A DNA stretch of 64,000 bases, taken from assembly GCA_030695565.1 (NCBI GenBank), contig JAUYRZ010000063.1:1-64000 (forward strand), in the 5' to 3' direction. A program made the position numbers and the translations under genes. Every line of letters begins with the position of its first letter. Positions within the stretch are counted from its first letter, which is position 1. Below, one piece after another: positions 52,482-60,596 of the stretch. Below the pieces are notes generated by a model, which saw only the letters and a program-made list of their open reading frames with translations, was not told where the DNA came from and did not search any database. The stretch is from Archangium sp. (GTDB lineage: Bacteria; Myxococcota; Myxococcia; Myxococcales; Myxococcaceae).

Positions 52482-53507
52482 ATGGCCGACGTCCAACTCA
52501 TCGGAGTGCACAAGGCGTACGGCGCCACCGCGGTGGTGAAAGGCATTTCCCTGCGCATCGAGAGCGGTGAGTTCATCTCGCTGCTCGGTCCTTCCGGCTG
52601 CGGCAAGACCACCACGCTGCGCATGATCGCCGGCCTCGAGACGCTGGATGCAGGGACCATCTCGATCGGCGGCGAGCTGGTCGACAGCGAAAAGGGTCAT
52701 GTGCCCCCGGAGAAACGCGCGCTGGGCATGGTGTTCCAGAGCTACGCCGTGTGGCCGCACAAGTCGGTGGCAGAGAACGTCGCGTATCCCCTGCTGCTTC
52801 AACGCAAACCCAGCTCGGAGATCGCTCAGCGCGTGACGCAAGCCCTCGAGTGGGTGCGGCTCGGCGCCTTCGCCCAACGAATGCCGTCCCAGCTCTCCGG
52901 CGGGCAGCTCCAACGCGTGGCGATCGCGCGCGCGCTGGTGGCCAATCCCCGCGTGTTGCTGCTCGACGAGCCGCTCTCCAACCTCGACGCAGCACTCCGC
53001 GAAGAGCTGCGTGGAGAGATCGCCGCGCTGCGTGCTCGATTGGGCACCACGATGATCTTCGTCACGCACGATCAACACGAAGCCCTCGCCTTGTCGGATC
53101 GCGTGGCCGTGATGCACCAGGGCGTGATCGAACAAATCGACTCACCGCAGAAGATCTACCAGTCGCCTTCCACGCCCTTCGTCGCGGGCTTCGTAGGGGG
53201 CGCCAATCGGCTCGAAGGCCGGGTGGAGGGCCGCAGCTTCATCTGCGGAGCCCACACCTTCGAGTTGCCCGAGCGCGTCACCGCGGTCGACGGCCCCGCC
53301 ACGCTGGCGGTCAGAGCCGAAGAGCTCGAGCTGGGCAGCACCGGCCCCTCACTTCCGCTCCTGGCGAGGCTCTTCCTCGGCAGCGCCACCGAGTTCCGCT
53401 TCACCCTGGGAGAATCCGTGCTGCGCGTGGTGGGACCCGCGCGCGACGTGAAGCCCGGCGAATCGGTGCGGGTCGCGCTCCAACACGCCCGGCTGTACCC
53501 ACGCTGA
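52482..53507 (+). CDS. ABC transporter ATP-binding protein (FbpC/PotA type)
   Basis: A 341-residue ATPase. It has Walker A GPSGCGKTTTLR, Q-loop MVFQSYAVWPHKSV, signature LSGGQLQRVAIARAL, Walker B VLLLDEPLSNLD, H-loop VTHDQHEALALSDRVAV, and a C-terminal TOBE-like region (about 240-340). AVWPH and the order of genes match ferric-ion importers more than sugar importers. It is the last gene of the operon that starts with thioredoxin. The start ATG is 2 bp after the permease stop. No terminator hairpin is obvious behind it. Confidence 0.92.
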   Translation: MADVQLIGVHKAYGATAVVKGISLRIESGEFISLLGPSGCGKTTTLRMIAGLETLDAGTISIGGELVDSEKGHVPPEKRALGMVFQSYAVWPHKSVAENVAYPLLLQRKPSSEIAQRVTQALEWVRLGAFAQRMPSQLSGGQLQRVAIARALVANPRVLLLDEPLSNLDAALREELRGEIAALRARLGTTMIFVTHDQHEALALSDRVAVMHQGVIEQIDSPQKIYQSPSTPFVAGFVGGANRLEGRVEGRSFICGAHTFELPERVTAVDGPATLAVRAEELELGSTGPSLPLLARLFLGSATEFRFTLGESVLRVVGPARDVKPGESVRVALQHARLYPR

Positions 53508-53701
53508 ACCGCTTCGTGCGGGCGCTGCCGCTCCAACGAGCTGGAGAGAGGTCAGGCGCAAGACCAACGACGCCCCGCTGGTGACAACCGAGAAGCGCTA
53601 CGGGCACTTCGCCGAGGTGAAGTACCAGCCGGCCCCGGGGATCCCCTTCACGACGCGCGCTGAGTCTCGACTCGGAACGGGTGTGGGTTTAGACGGGCGG
53701 C
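53508..53701. other. Spacer with coding-like remnant
   Basis: 194 bp between the ABC ATPase and the M61 peptidase. From about 53540 to 53680 one plus-strand frame reads KTNDAPLVTTEKRYGHFAEV and onward with nearly all codons ending in G or C, as real genes here do. It has no full-length start-to-stop gene and then runs into the peptidase gene out of frame. It may be the scrap of a decayed gene. Confidence 0.35.
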
Positions 53702-55471
53702 ATGTCGGATCCTGTTCGCTACCGCGTCTCGATGTCTCGGCCGCACGCCCACCTGTTCGAAGTGGAGGCCACCTTTCCCGGCATCGCCGATGAGCTCATC
53801 GTCTGCCTGCCAGTGTGGACTCCCGGCAGTTACCTGGTGCGCGAGTACAGCCGCCACGTGCAGGAGTTCACCGTGGTCGACGCCGCGGGCAACCCGGTGC
53901 CCTTCGAGCGCCTCGACAAACGCAGCTTTCGCATCTCGGCCAAGCACCAGTCGGTGCGTTGCCAGTACAAGGTCTACGCGAACGAGCTGACGGTGCGCAC
54001 CAGCCACCTCGACGGCACGCACGGCTACTTCAACGGCGCGACCCTGTTCTTCTACGCAGAGAGCCTCCGGAAACGCCCCTGCCGGGTGACCATCGACGCG
54101 CCCAGCGGCTGGGGCACCACCGTCTCCCTGCCGCAGGAAGGCGCGGAGTTCGTATCGGCCGACTACGACGAGCTGGTCGACTCGCCTTTCGAGATCGGCA
54201 CGCACACGCCGATCGCCTTCACCGCCGCCGGCGTTCCCCACGAGATCGTGTTGTGGGGCGAACCGCAGCTCGACGAGAAGAAGCTGGTCACCGATCTGAC
54301 CCGCATCGTGGAGACCGAAGCGGCGTTGTTCGGTGGCCTGCCGATGAAGCGGTACGTCTTCTTCATCTACGGCACCGACAAGGGCCGGGGCGGCCTCGAG
54401 CACAAGGCCTGCACCGCGTTGCTCTACCCGCGCACTGGCTTCAACACCCCCAAGGGCTGGGAGGACTTTCTCACCCTCTGCGCGCACGAGTACTTCCACC
54501 TGTGGAACGTCAAGCGGGTCAAGCCGCTGCGCCTGGTGCCCTTCGACTACAGCCAGGAGAACTACACCGAGCTGCTCTGGTATTTCGAAGGCGGCACCAG
54601 CTACTACGACAACCTGCTCACGCGCCGGGCGGGGCTGATGAGCGGCTCGCGCTACCTCACGCGCCTGGGTGAATCACTCACCGCGCTGCACACCACGCCG
54701 GGCCGCAACGTGTTGCCCCTGGCCGAAGCGTCGATCATCTCGTGGACCAAACACTACCGGCCCGACGAGAACACCCCGAACACCGCCATCAGCTACTACC
54801 TCAAGGGTGAGCTGGTCTGCGCGTTGCTCGATCTCACCATTCGCCGCGCGACCAACGATGAGCGTTCGCTCGACGACGTGGTGCGCCTGTTGTGGACGCG
54901 GTTCGGCAACGAAACCGGCGTGCCCGAGAAGGCGGTGGAGGCGGCCGCGCAAGAAGTCGCCGGCACCTCGTTGCGTGACTTCTTCGCGCACTCCGTTCAC
55001 GGCACGCACGAGCTCAGCTACGAGGTCTTCGATCACGTGGGCCTCGAGGTGCGCTACCGCACGCGCGAGTCGACCAACGACAAGGGTGGCACCCCGCCCC
55101 GCAGCAAGCTGGAGAAGACCGAAGGGTGGTTGGGCGTGCTGCCCCGCTCGGGCAACGTGATCGCCACGGTGCTCGAGGGTTCACCCGCGATGGCGGCCGG
55201 CATCTACGCGGAAGATGAGGTGCTCGCGCTCGACGGGCTCAAGTGCGACGCCGCCGCGCTGCTCAACCGGTGTGAAGACAAGAAGCCCGGCGAGTTGGTG
55301 CGGATCACCCTGTTCCGGCGGGATCGCCTGATGGAAGTGCCGGTCACGGTGGCGCAGAAGCCGGCTGACGGCGTCTGGCTGCAGCGCGTCGAACGCCCCA
55401 CAGAGGCCCAGAAACAGGCCTTCCAGGCGTGGCTGGGCACGCCCTGGATCGCGGGCGAACCGGCGCCTTGA
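53702..55471 (+). CDS. M61-family metallopeptidase with PDZ domain (glycyl aminopeptidase-like)
   Basis: A 589-residue peptidase. An N-terminal beta domain (about 5-170: VWTPGSYLVREYSRHVQEF, HGYFNGATLFFY) is followed by the catalytic domain with zinc motif HEYFHLWN (HExxH, near 261) and the downstream Glu in WYFEGGTSYYDN. A C-terminal PDZ domain (about 475-555: GWLGVLPRSGNVIATVLEG) follows. This matches Sphingomonas-type M61 glycyl aminopeptidases in length and layout. No signal peptide, so it is predicted to be cytoplasmic, as for many M61 members. It cleaves N-terminal Gly or Ala from peptides. Start ATG 53702; no strong ribosome site. Confidence 0.94.
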   Translation: MSDPVRYRVSMSRPHAHLFEVEATFPGIADELIVCLPVWTPGSYLVREYSRHVQEFTVVDAAGNPVPFERLDKRSFRISAKHQSVRCQYKVYANELTVRTSHLDGTHGYFNGATLFFYAESLRKRPCRVTIDAPSGWGTTVSLPQEGAEFVSADYDELVDSPFEIGTHTPIAFTAAGVPHEIVLWGEPQLDEKKLVTDLTRIVETEAALFGGLPMKRYVFFIYGTDKGRGGLEHKACTALLYPRTGFNTPKGWEDFLTLCAHEYFHLWNVKRVKPLRLVPFDYSQENYTELLWYFEGGTSYYDNLLTRRAGLMSGSRYLTRLGESLTALHTTPGRNVLPLAEASIISWTKHYRPDENTPNTAISYYLKGELVCALLDLTIRRATNDERSLDDVVRLLWTRFGNETGVPEKAVEAAAQEVAGTSLRDFFAHSVHGTHELSYEVFDHVGLEVRYRTRESTNDKGGTPPRSKLEKTEGWLGVLPRSGNVIATVLEGSPAMAAGIYAEDEVLALDGLKCDAAALLNRCEDKKPGELVRITLFRRDRLMEVPVTVAQKPADGVWLQRVERPTEAQKQAFQAWLGTPWIAGEPAP

Positions 55472-55504
55472 ACGAAGGGCCCTTGAAGGTGTAGGTCGCT
55501 GCCC

Positions 55505-55885
55505 ATGCGCATCGTCTTCCCCCTGACCGCGATTCTCCTTCTCGCCGGCTGCCCGAACTACACGCCGTACCTGCCGGACGGCGGCCACGCGAAGGTCAGC
55601 TGCGCGACCACCGAGCTCGGCGTGCCGGTGACCGTGCTCGATCGCCTCGGTGACCCCGCCCCGGAGGCGGTCGTCTCGATCGACTACCTGAGCTACGCCG
55701 AGAGCGAGAACCTGATCGCCGACGTGAATGGCCGGGCGGTGATCAAAGAGAAGTACGGCCCGGGCACCGTTCGCGTGCAGGGCGTGGTGAACGACCTCCG
55801 CACCCAGATCGCCGAGCTCTCGTTCGTCGGCACGGAGTGCAGCTCGTCGGTGACGCCCCGCGCGCTCACCCTGCAGCTGCAGTAA
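55505..55885 (+). CDS. Small lipoprotein with Ig-like/carboxypeptidase-regulatory-like fold
   Basis: A 126-residue lipoprotein (TAILLLAGC lipobox). It has PDGGHAKVSC after the signal and a beta-rich core (VPVTVLDRLGDPAPEAVVSI, NGRAVIKEKYGPGTVRVQGV) like carboxypeptidase regulatory domains. Two Cys (SCATTE and TECSSS) may pair. Function unknown. It is 33 bp behind the M61 peptidase and 3 bp before rnhB, so it may be in a transcript with both. Start ATG 55505. Confidence 0.75.
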   Translation: MRIVFPLTAILLLAGCPNYTPYLPDGGHAKVSCATTELGVPVTVLDRLGDPAPEAVVSIDYLSYAESENLIADVNGRAVIKEKYGPGTVRVQGVVNDLRTQIAELSFVGTECSSSVTPRALTLQLQ

Positions 55886-55888
55886 GCG

Positions 55889-56707
55889 ATGGCGAAGCCG
55901 AAGCGATCACCGAGTCTGGGTGAGCTGAGGCAACGGCACCTGATTGACGGCGCCGCGCTCCCTACCGGGTTGGTCGCTTCTCTGGAAGCCGACCCCCGCG
56001 AAGGCGCGCAGCGTCTGGCTGAAGCCCTCAAGCGCCGGCAGGCCGACAACCGCGCCGAAGGGCAGCGGCTGCGGCACATGCTCAAGTTCGAGACCGAGCT
56101 GTGGGAGCAAGGCCACGTGCACATCGCCGGCGTCGACGAAGCCGGCATGGGCCCCTTGTGCGGTCCGGTCTGCGCGGGCGCGGCGATTCTCCCGAAGGGC
56201 TACAAGCTCAAGGGCCTCGACGACTCGAAGAAGATCCTCGATGAAGCGTTTCGAGAAGAGCTCGCCGCCGCCATCAAGAAAGACGCGGTGTGCTGGTCGG
56301 TGGCCTGGGCGAAGGTCGAGGAGATCGACACCATCAACATCTACCAGGCTGGCCTGCTCGCGCTGCGCCGTGCGGTCGAAGGCCTGTCGCAGACGCCGGA
56401 CTTCGTGCTGGTCGATGCGCGAAAGATCCCCGGCCTGGTGCCGCCTCAACGAGGGATCATCAAGGGCGACTCGTTGAGCCTGTCCATCGCGGCCGGGGCG
56501 ATCCTCGCGAAGACCACCCGCGATCAGTTCATGGCCGAGCTCGACGCCAAACACCCCGGCTACGGCTTTGCGTCGCACAAGGGGTACTCCACGCCCGAAC
56601 ACCTCTCGGCGATGGAGCGGCTGGGCGCCATCGATCAACACCGCCGCAGCTTCGCCCCCGTACGCAAGGTGCTCGGTCTCGACCCGGTTCAAGTGGAGCT
56701 GTTCTGA
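55889..56707 (+). CDS. rnhB: Ribonuclease HII
   Basis: A 272-residue RNase HII. It has the core [16 protein letters not shown] (Asp-Glu of the active site), [19 protein letters not shown] (Asp), and [23 protein letters not shown] (last Asp). It removes RNA from RNA-DNA hybrids and single misincorporated ribonucleotides. An N-terminal extension of about 70 residues precedes the core, as in the longer Gram-positive enzymes, where it helps bind substrate. Start ATG 55889, 3 bp after the lipoprotein stop. A scrap resembling its [12 protein letters not shown] region occurs at 57437. Confidence 0.95.
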   Translation: MAKPKRSPSLGELRQRHLIDGAALPTGLVASLEADPREGAQRLAEALKRRQADNRAEGQRLRHMLKFETELWEQGHVHIAGVDEAGMGPLCGPVCAGAAILPKGYKLKGLDDSKKILDEAFREELAAAIKKDAVCWSVAWAKVEEIDTINIYQAGLLALRRAVEGLSQTPDFVLVDARKIPGLVPPQRGIIKGDSLSLSIAAGAILAKTTRDQFMAELDAKHPGYGFASHKGYSTPEHLSAMERLGAIDQHRRSFAPVRKVLGLDPVQVELF

Positions 56708-57336
56708 GCGCTGACGTCGAGCTGGAGGTCTGGCTCTCCACTGCGGGGTTCGGCTCTCCCGCTGCGAAGACGAGCGCCCGCGCCGTGCTGGAGACCGCCG
56801 GGCTCACCCGGGCCGGCAAGTCCCGCATGAGTCAGGAGAAGGTGGAGCGCGCCACGGTGCTGCTCGAGGAGAAGGTGTTCCTCCACTGCACCAACCCCGA
56901 CTGCCTCACCTTCGCCAAGGCGTCAGGCAAGGAGCCGGTGTCGTGCGAGCCGCGCAACACCTGCCAGCGCTGTTTCGGCTCTGACAACGCCCGCGCGGTG
57001 AAGGACGTGCTGGATGCGTGCCGGAAGCGGGGCTTCTCGAAGCTGGTGATCGTCGGTGGCAGCCCGACCGTGCGTCACGAGCTGGAGCGCCTGGTGCCTT
57101 CAGCGCTCGAGCTGCGCCTGGTCGACGGCACCAAAGCCCGCCCGCTCGATCAAGCGCGCGCGGATCTCGCGTGGGGTGACGTGGTGCTCTTGTGGGGCGC
57201 CACCGAGCTGCACCACAAGGTCTCCAACCAGTACCAGGACACCGCGACGGGCCCGTTGAAGCGCAAGCTGGTGCACGTACCCAGGCGGGGCATCGCGCAG
57301 TTGCTCGCCGGGCTGCTCACGCACCTGCAGCGATGA
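56704..57336 (+). CDS. DUF2325-like protein with zinc-ribbon, probable CTG start
   Basis: About 210 residues. The N-terminal helical part ([19 protein letters not shown]) is followed by a Cys cluster ([18 protein letters not shown]) typical of a zinc ribbon. A DUF2325-like C-terminal domain ([45 protein letters not shown]) follows. The conserved frame extends past the first ATG (56827), and the best upstream start is CTG 56704, overlapping the rnhB stop (CTGA) with GGAG 5 bases before it. The 3' end is duplicated at 58431 (see direct repeat). It converges on what was once rdgB. Confidence 0.75.
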   Translation: MSADVELEVWLSTAGFGSPAAKTSARAVLETAGLTRAGKSRMSQEKVERATVLLEEKVFLHCTNPDCLTFAKASGKEPVSCEPRNTCQRCFGSDNARAVKDVLDACRKRGFSKLVIVGGSPTVRHELERLVPSALELRLVDGTKARPLDQARADLAWGDVVLLWGATELHHKVSNQYQDTATGPLKRKLVHVPRRGIAQLLAGLLTHLQR

Positions 57337-57409
57337 GCTGAGGCAACATCGCGCGGACGGCGTGGCCACGATGCGAGAGGGCCGACTTCTCGTCGCGGGT
57401 CAGCTCGCT
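57297..57409. repeat. 113-bp direct repeat, copy 1
   Basis: Identical to 58431-58543 except one base (A at 57371, G in the other copy). It contains the last 40 bp of the DUF2325-like gene (ending [11 protein letters not shown]) and, on the other strand, the last 31 codons of rdgB (from its Ser-Glu-Leu-Thr after the Met) as a truncated fragment. The two copies bracket 1,021 bp of inserted sequence. Confidence 0.95.
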
Positions 57410-57665
57410 GGTACATCGACGGCGTCTACAGCCAGCGATCCGCGCGAAGACGACCACCCGCGATCGGTTCATGGCGCGGGCATCGGCATCGTCCCGACGT
57501 CTTCGAGCGCCGTCGCATGCGCCGAGAGCAGAATTAACGTTCGCAGCAGTGCGGCCGGGTTCGTCGCCCCAGGTCGCGATGCGCCATCAGCCCAAAGGCC
57601 GGCACCCTCACGGTGACGACGGCCGATGGCCCCACGGTGCTGTGGAAGCTGGGCCAGGCAGTGCC
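57410..57665. other. Gene-free part of the inserted segment
   Basis: 256 bp between the first repeat copy and the orphan prodomain-like gene (329 bp of gene-free sequence counting from the DUF2325-like stop). It contains a 40-bp stretch (about 57437-57478) very like rnhB 56500-56539. On the minus strand there is a short coding-like frame reading ATNPAALLRTLILLSAHATA that recalls the end of a subtilase catalytic domain. No complete gene is present. Confidence 0.6.
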
Positions 57666-58346
57666 TCAGAAGCCCCTCATCACGCCGTTGACCTCGGCGC
57701 TCACCACGCCGCGCTTGCCCTGCAGCGCACCAATCGCCTTCAGGGCGCTGTCGGGCTTGCCGGTCGGTGGTAGCTCGACGTCGTAACAATTTTGCGGTGA
57801 GAATCGCCCTGTCACCCGCCCATTCACCGTCGAGATCGTCTGGGTCACCGCTTCGAACGCGACCTTCTCGCCGAAACAAACGATCAGCTCATCGGCCATG
57901 AACTCGGGGCCCTTGCCTACACGAACGATGACGCCTTTCCTCGGAGTCGAAGCGAGCCCAGTCGGCGCGCCCTTCGGCATCACCGGCACTTCGATGATGG
58001 CCGAAGACACTCGAGCGCCTCTCACGTTGGCCACAGCCCGAAGCCGCAGCGGCGTTCGGGTCTTCGCGAGCAACTCGATGCGCGCCCCATAGAGGCCGTC
58101 GCCCGCCCGCGCATCACCATCGAGCCCCGAGTCGTTCAGTTGCCCCACCACCACACCACCATCATCCGACTCGACCCGTTCGACCGAGACCTCGGGCGGC
58201 GGTGCGGTGCGTTCTCCGTAGGAACGCACCTGGAACTGCACGGTCGTCGGCACACCGACGTTGAGCGCAGGAGGATCCGCCATCGGCATCGCGAACGTCA
58301 GCTCGGGGGCCGCAGCCAGGCACCACACTGCAAAGGTCGCGATCAT
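57666..58346 (-). CDS. Secreted protein: Ig-like domain plus subtilase-prodomain-like domain (no protease)
   Basis: A 226-residue protein with a signal peptide (IATFAVWCLAAAPELTFA). A beta-rich domain (about 25-130: VRSYGERTAPPPEVSVERVE, NDSGLDGDARAGDGLYGA) of the choice-of-anchor/NEW-like kind follows. The C-terminal domain (about 145-226: DELIVCFGEKVAFEAVTQ, NGRVTGRFSPQNCYDVELPP, RGVVSAEVNGVMRGF) looks like the propeptide that precedes S8 subtilisin catalytic domains. No catalytic Asp, His or Ser region follows, so it may be a truncated protease gene. Start ATG 58346 with AAGGGGG 5 bases before it. It lies wholly inside the DNA flanked by the 113-bp direct repeats and so was brought in or duplicated here. 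Confidence 0.65.
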   Translation of the reverse strand: MIATFAVWCLAAAPELTFAMPMADPPALNVGVPTTVQFQVRSYGERTAPPPEVSVERVESDDGGVVVGQLNDSGLDGDARAGDGLYGARIELLAKTRTPLRLRAVANVRGARVSSAIIEVPVMPKGAPTGLASTPRKGVIVRVGKGPEFMADELIVCFGEKVAFEAVTQTISTVNGRVTGRFSPQNCYDVELPPTGKPDSALKAIGALQGKRGVVSAEVNGVMRGF

Positions 58347-58430
58347 GAGAACCCCCTTTGGGCCGGGCGGCCGGTCGGAGAGCCGCGCCGTGCGGACTGT
58401 GCGCCTCGTGGCCACCATACGCAACGTTGG

Positions 58431-58543
58431 GCAGTTGCTCGCCGGGCTGCTCACGCACCTGCAGCGATGAGCTGAGGCAACATCGCGCGGACGGCGTGGC
58501 CACGGTGCGAGAGGGCCGACTTCTCGTCGCGGGTCAGCTCGCT
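58431..58543. repeat. 113-bp direct repeat, copy 2
   Basis: Second copy of 57297-57409 (112 of 113 identical). On the minus strand it forms the 3' end of intact rdgB; on the plus strand it carries a 40-bp orphan fragment of the DUF2325-like gene end. Thus each of the two original convergent genes retains one intact 3' end. Confidence 0.95.
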
Positions 58544-59032
58544 CATCGTCTTGCCGTTGGGTAGCTCGAACACCGGGTCGTAACCAAAGCCGTGCGTGCC
58601 CTTGCGGGTCAGGCCGATCACGCCTTCGCAGGTGCCCCTGGTGAAGCGTTCTTCGCCCGAAGGTGACGCCAGACACAGCACGCAGACGAACCGCGCGGTG
58701 CGCTTCGCCGGGGGCACGTCTTTGAGCTCGGCGAGCAGCTTCTCGATGCGCTCGGGCTCGGTGGGGGCGTAACGGGCCGAGTAGACCCCGGGCCGTCCAC
58801 CGAGTGCGTCGACCACCAGGCCTGAGTCGTCAGCGAGCGCCCACAGACCCGTCGCCTTCGCGAAGGTGCGCGCCTTCTTGGCCGCGTTGCCCTCGAAGGT
58901 GTCGGCGTCTTCGTCGACCTCGGGGATCTCGGGGAAGTCTTGGGCGCTCTTCACCAGCCAGCCTTCGCCCAGCAGCGCCTGGAGCTCTCTTAACTTTCCC
59001 GCGTTGCTGGAGGCGAAGACGACGGTGCGCAT
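58451..59032 (-). CDS. rdgB: XTP/dITP diphosphatase (Ham1/RdgB)
   Basis: A 193-residue nucleotide sanitiser. It has VFASSNAGKLREL at the N-terminus, DTFEGNAAKKA, LADDSGLVVDALGGRPGVYS, FELPNGKTMSELTRDEK and SHRGHAVRAM near the end. It hydrolyses dITP and XTP to monophosphates, keeping deaminated purines out of DNA. Start: ATG 59032, overlapping the rph stop (ATGA), so rph and rdgB are translationally coupled, a pairing common in bacteria. Its 3' end is one copy of the 113-bp direct repeat. Confidence 0.96.
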   Translation of the reverse strand: MRTVVFASSNAGKLRELQALLGEGWLVKSAQDFPEIPEVDEDADTFEGNAAKKARTFAKATGLWALADDSGLVVDALGGRPGVYSARYAPTEPERIEKLLAELKDVPPAKRTARFVCVLCLASPSGEERFTRGTCEGVIGLTRKGTHGFGYDPVFELPNGKTMSELTRDEKSALSHRGHAVRAMLPQLIAAGA

Positions 59033-59742
59033 CAGCCGAGCGCCTTCTTCTGGAGCTCGACCAGGATCTCGGTGGCCGCCAGACCCGCGTCGAGCATCGC
59101 GTTGAGCTGCGCGCGATCGAACGATCCGTTCTCTGCCGTGCCCTGCACTTCGACCAGCTTGCCGCCGGCGAGCGCCACGATGTTCAGATCGACCTCGGCC
59201 GTGGAGTCTTCCGCGTAGTCGAGATCGACCGCGACCTCGCCCTTCACGATGCCCACCGAGATGGCCGCCACGTGCTGCATCGGGGGCAGCTGCGTCATGC
59301 CCTTGCCCTTGATCTTCCGCAGCGCCAGCACCAGCGCGACGTAGGCGCCGGTGATGCTCGCCGTGCGCGTGCCGCCGTCGGCCTGCAACACGTCGCAGTC
59401 GAGGGTGAGCGTGCGGGGCCCCAACGCCTTCAGGTCGATGCAGGAACGAAGCGCGCGGCCGATGAGGCGCTGGATCTCGAGCGTGCGGCCCTGCTGCTTG
59501 CCCTGCGAGGCCTCGCGGCGGTTTCGATCGTGCGTGGCGCGGGGCAACATTCCGTACTCCGCCGTCACCCAGCCGCCACCGGTGCCGTACACGTGCGGGG
59601 GCACCTTCTCTTCCCACGAGGCCGTGCAGTGCACCTTGGTGTCGCCGAACTCGACGAGGCAGGAACCTTCAGCGTGTTTGCTGACGTGGGGGGTCAGCGT
59701 GACGGGGCGGGTCTCGAAGAGGCTACGGCTGAAAGAACGCAT
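59032..59742 (-). CDS. rph: Ribonuclease PH
   Basis: A 236-residue RNase PH with the family landmarks [70 protein letters not shown] and a C-terminal LDLNIV-like segment (EVDLNIVAL). It trims tRNA 3' ends by phosphorolysis and forms a hexamer. Length is normal (about 238). Start ATG 59742. It is the gene upstream of rdgB in a coupled pair and lies 13 bp after the amidase gene on the same strand. Confidence 0.97.
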   Translation of the reverse strand: MRSFSRSLFETRPVTLTPHVSKHAEGSCLVEFGDTKVHCTASWEEKVPPHVYGTGGGWVTAEYGMLPRATHDRNRREASQGKQQGRTLEIQRLIGRALRSCIDLKALGPRTLTLDCDVLQADGGTRTASITGAYVALVLALRKIKGKGMTQLPPMQHVAAISVGIVKGEVAVDLDYAEDSTAEVDLNIVALAGGKLVEVQGTAENGSFDRAQLNAMLDAGLAATEILVELQKKALG

Positions 59743-59755
59743 GCGGAAGGCTGTA

Positions 59756-60511
59756 TCACGGCTTCACGCCATCTCTTGCTTCGAGCTGAGCGAGGAACTG
59801 CTTCACGCCCGCGGTGATCGCCCGCGCCAGCTTCGATTGGTACTCGGTCTCGGAGAGGTGCCGCCCCTCTTCCGGGTGGGACACGAAGCCCACCTCGACG
59901 AGCACGGCCGGCGCCTCGAGGCCCATCAACACGAAGAACGGGGCCTGCTGAACGCCGCGGTCTTGCGCGCCGGTCTCGCTGATCAACGCCTCGTGCACCG
60001 CGTACGCGAGCCGGGAGGAGTCGACGTGGGTCTCTGAGCGCTGCAGGTCGGCTAGGATGAACGAGAGCGTGTCGCCCGATTGGCCTTTGGGCTGGGTCCC
60101 CGCCTCGGCGTTTTCACGGGCGGCCACCTTCTTTGCTTCTTCGCCTGAGGCGGCGGCAGAGAGGAAGTAGGTCTCGATGCCCTGGTTCAACTTGCGCTGC
60201 TGCGCGGTGGGCATGGAGTTGGCGTGAATGGAGATGAAGAGTTCGGGGCGCTTCTTGTTGGCCAGCACCACGCGTTCAGACAGGTGAACCAACGCGTCGC
60301 GGTCACGGGTGAGCACCACGGTGGCGTGCAGCTCTTTTTCGAGCAGCGCCTTCAGCTTCTTGGCGATGGAGAGCGCGAGGTTCTTCTCGAAGATGCCTTC
60401 GGGACCCGAGGCGCCTTCTTGCGTGCCGCCGTGACCGGGGTCGAGCACCACCAGCGGCCCACCTGCGAAAGCGGGCCAGGCGAGCAGCAAGGTCAACAGG
60501 CCAAAACGCAT
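59756..60511 (-). CDS. N-acetylmuramoyl-L-alanine amidase (Amidase_3)
   Basis: About 251 residues with a signal peptide ([16 protein letters not shown]). The Amidase_3 domain fills the rest: [15 protein letters not shown] (zinc His), [16 protein letters not shown] (zinc Glu), FISIHANSM (zinc His) and [17 protein letters not shown] (catalytic Glu). It cleaves the bond between MurNAc and the stem peptide in the periplasm during cell separation and turnover. No AMIN or SPOR targeting domain is present, so it is a minimal type. Start ATG 60511 (a GTG at 60520 is in frame and nearer to the GGGAG). A palindromic repeat lies directly upstream. Confidence 0.92.
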   Translation of the reverse strand: MRFGLLTLLLAWPAFAGGPLVVLDPGHGGTQEGASGPEGIFEKNLALSIAKKLKALLEKELHATVVLTRDRDALVHLSERVVLANKKRPELFISIHANSMPTAQQRKLNQGIETYFLSAAASGEEAKKVAARENAEAGTQPKGQSGDTLSFILADLQRSETHVDSSRLAYAVHEALISETGAQDRGVQQAPFFVLMGLEAPAVLVEVGFVSHPEEGRHLSETEYQSKLARAITAGVKQFLAQLEARDGVKP

Positions 60512-60524
60512 CAGGAACACTGTA

Positions 60525-60570
60525 CTCCCTCTCCTCGCGAAAGCGGGGAGAGGGTCGGGGTGAGGGGCCT
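60525..60570. repeat. Palindromic repeat copy (amidase-selD gap)
   Basis: ACTCCCTCTCC...GCGGGGAGAGGG palindrome followed by TCGGGGTGAGGGGCC. It is the fullest copy of the family in the window. It fills the space between selD and the amidase gene on the minus strand and provides the GGGAG near the amidase start. Confidence 0.8.
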
Positions 60571-60596
60571 TTCGGGCACGGAGCCGAGGCCGAGGC

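Noticed and set aside
57297-58543. Insertion sequence
   Set aside because: No transposase frame, no terminal inverted repeats, and a 113-bp duplication is far longer than usual target-site duplications.
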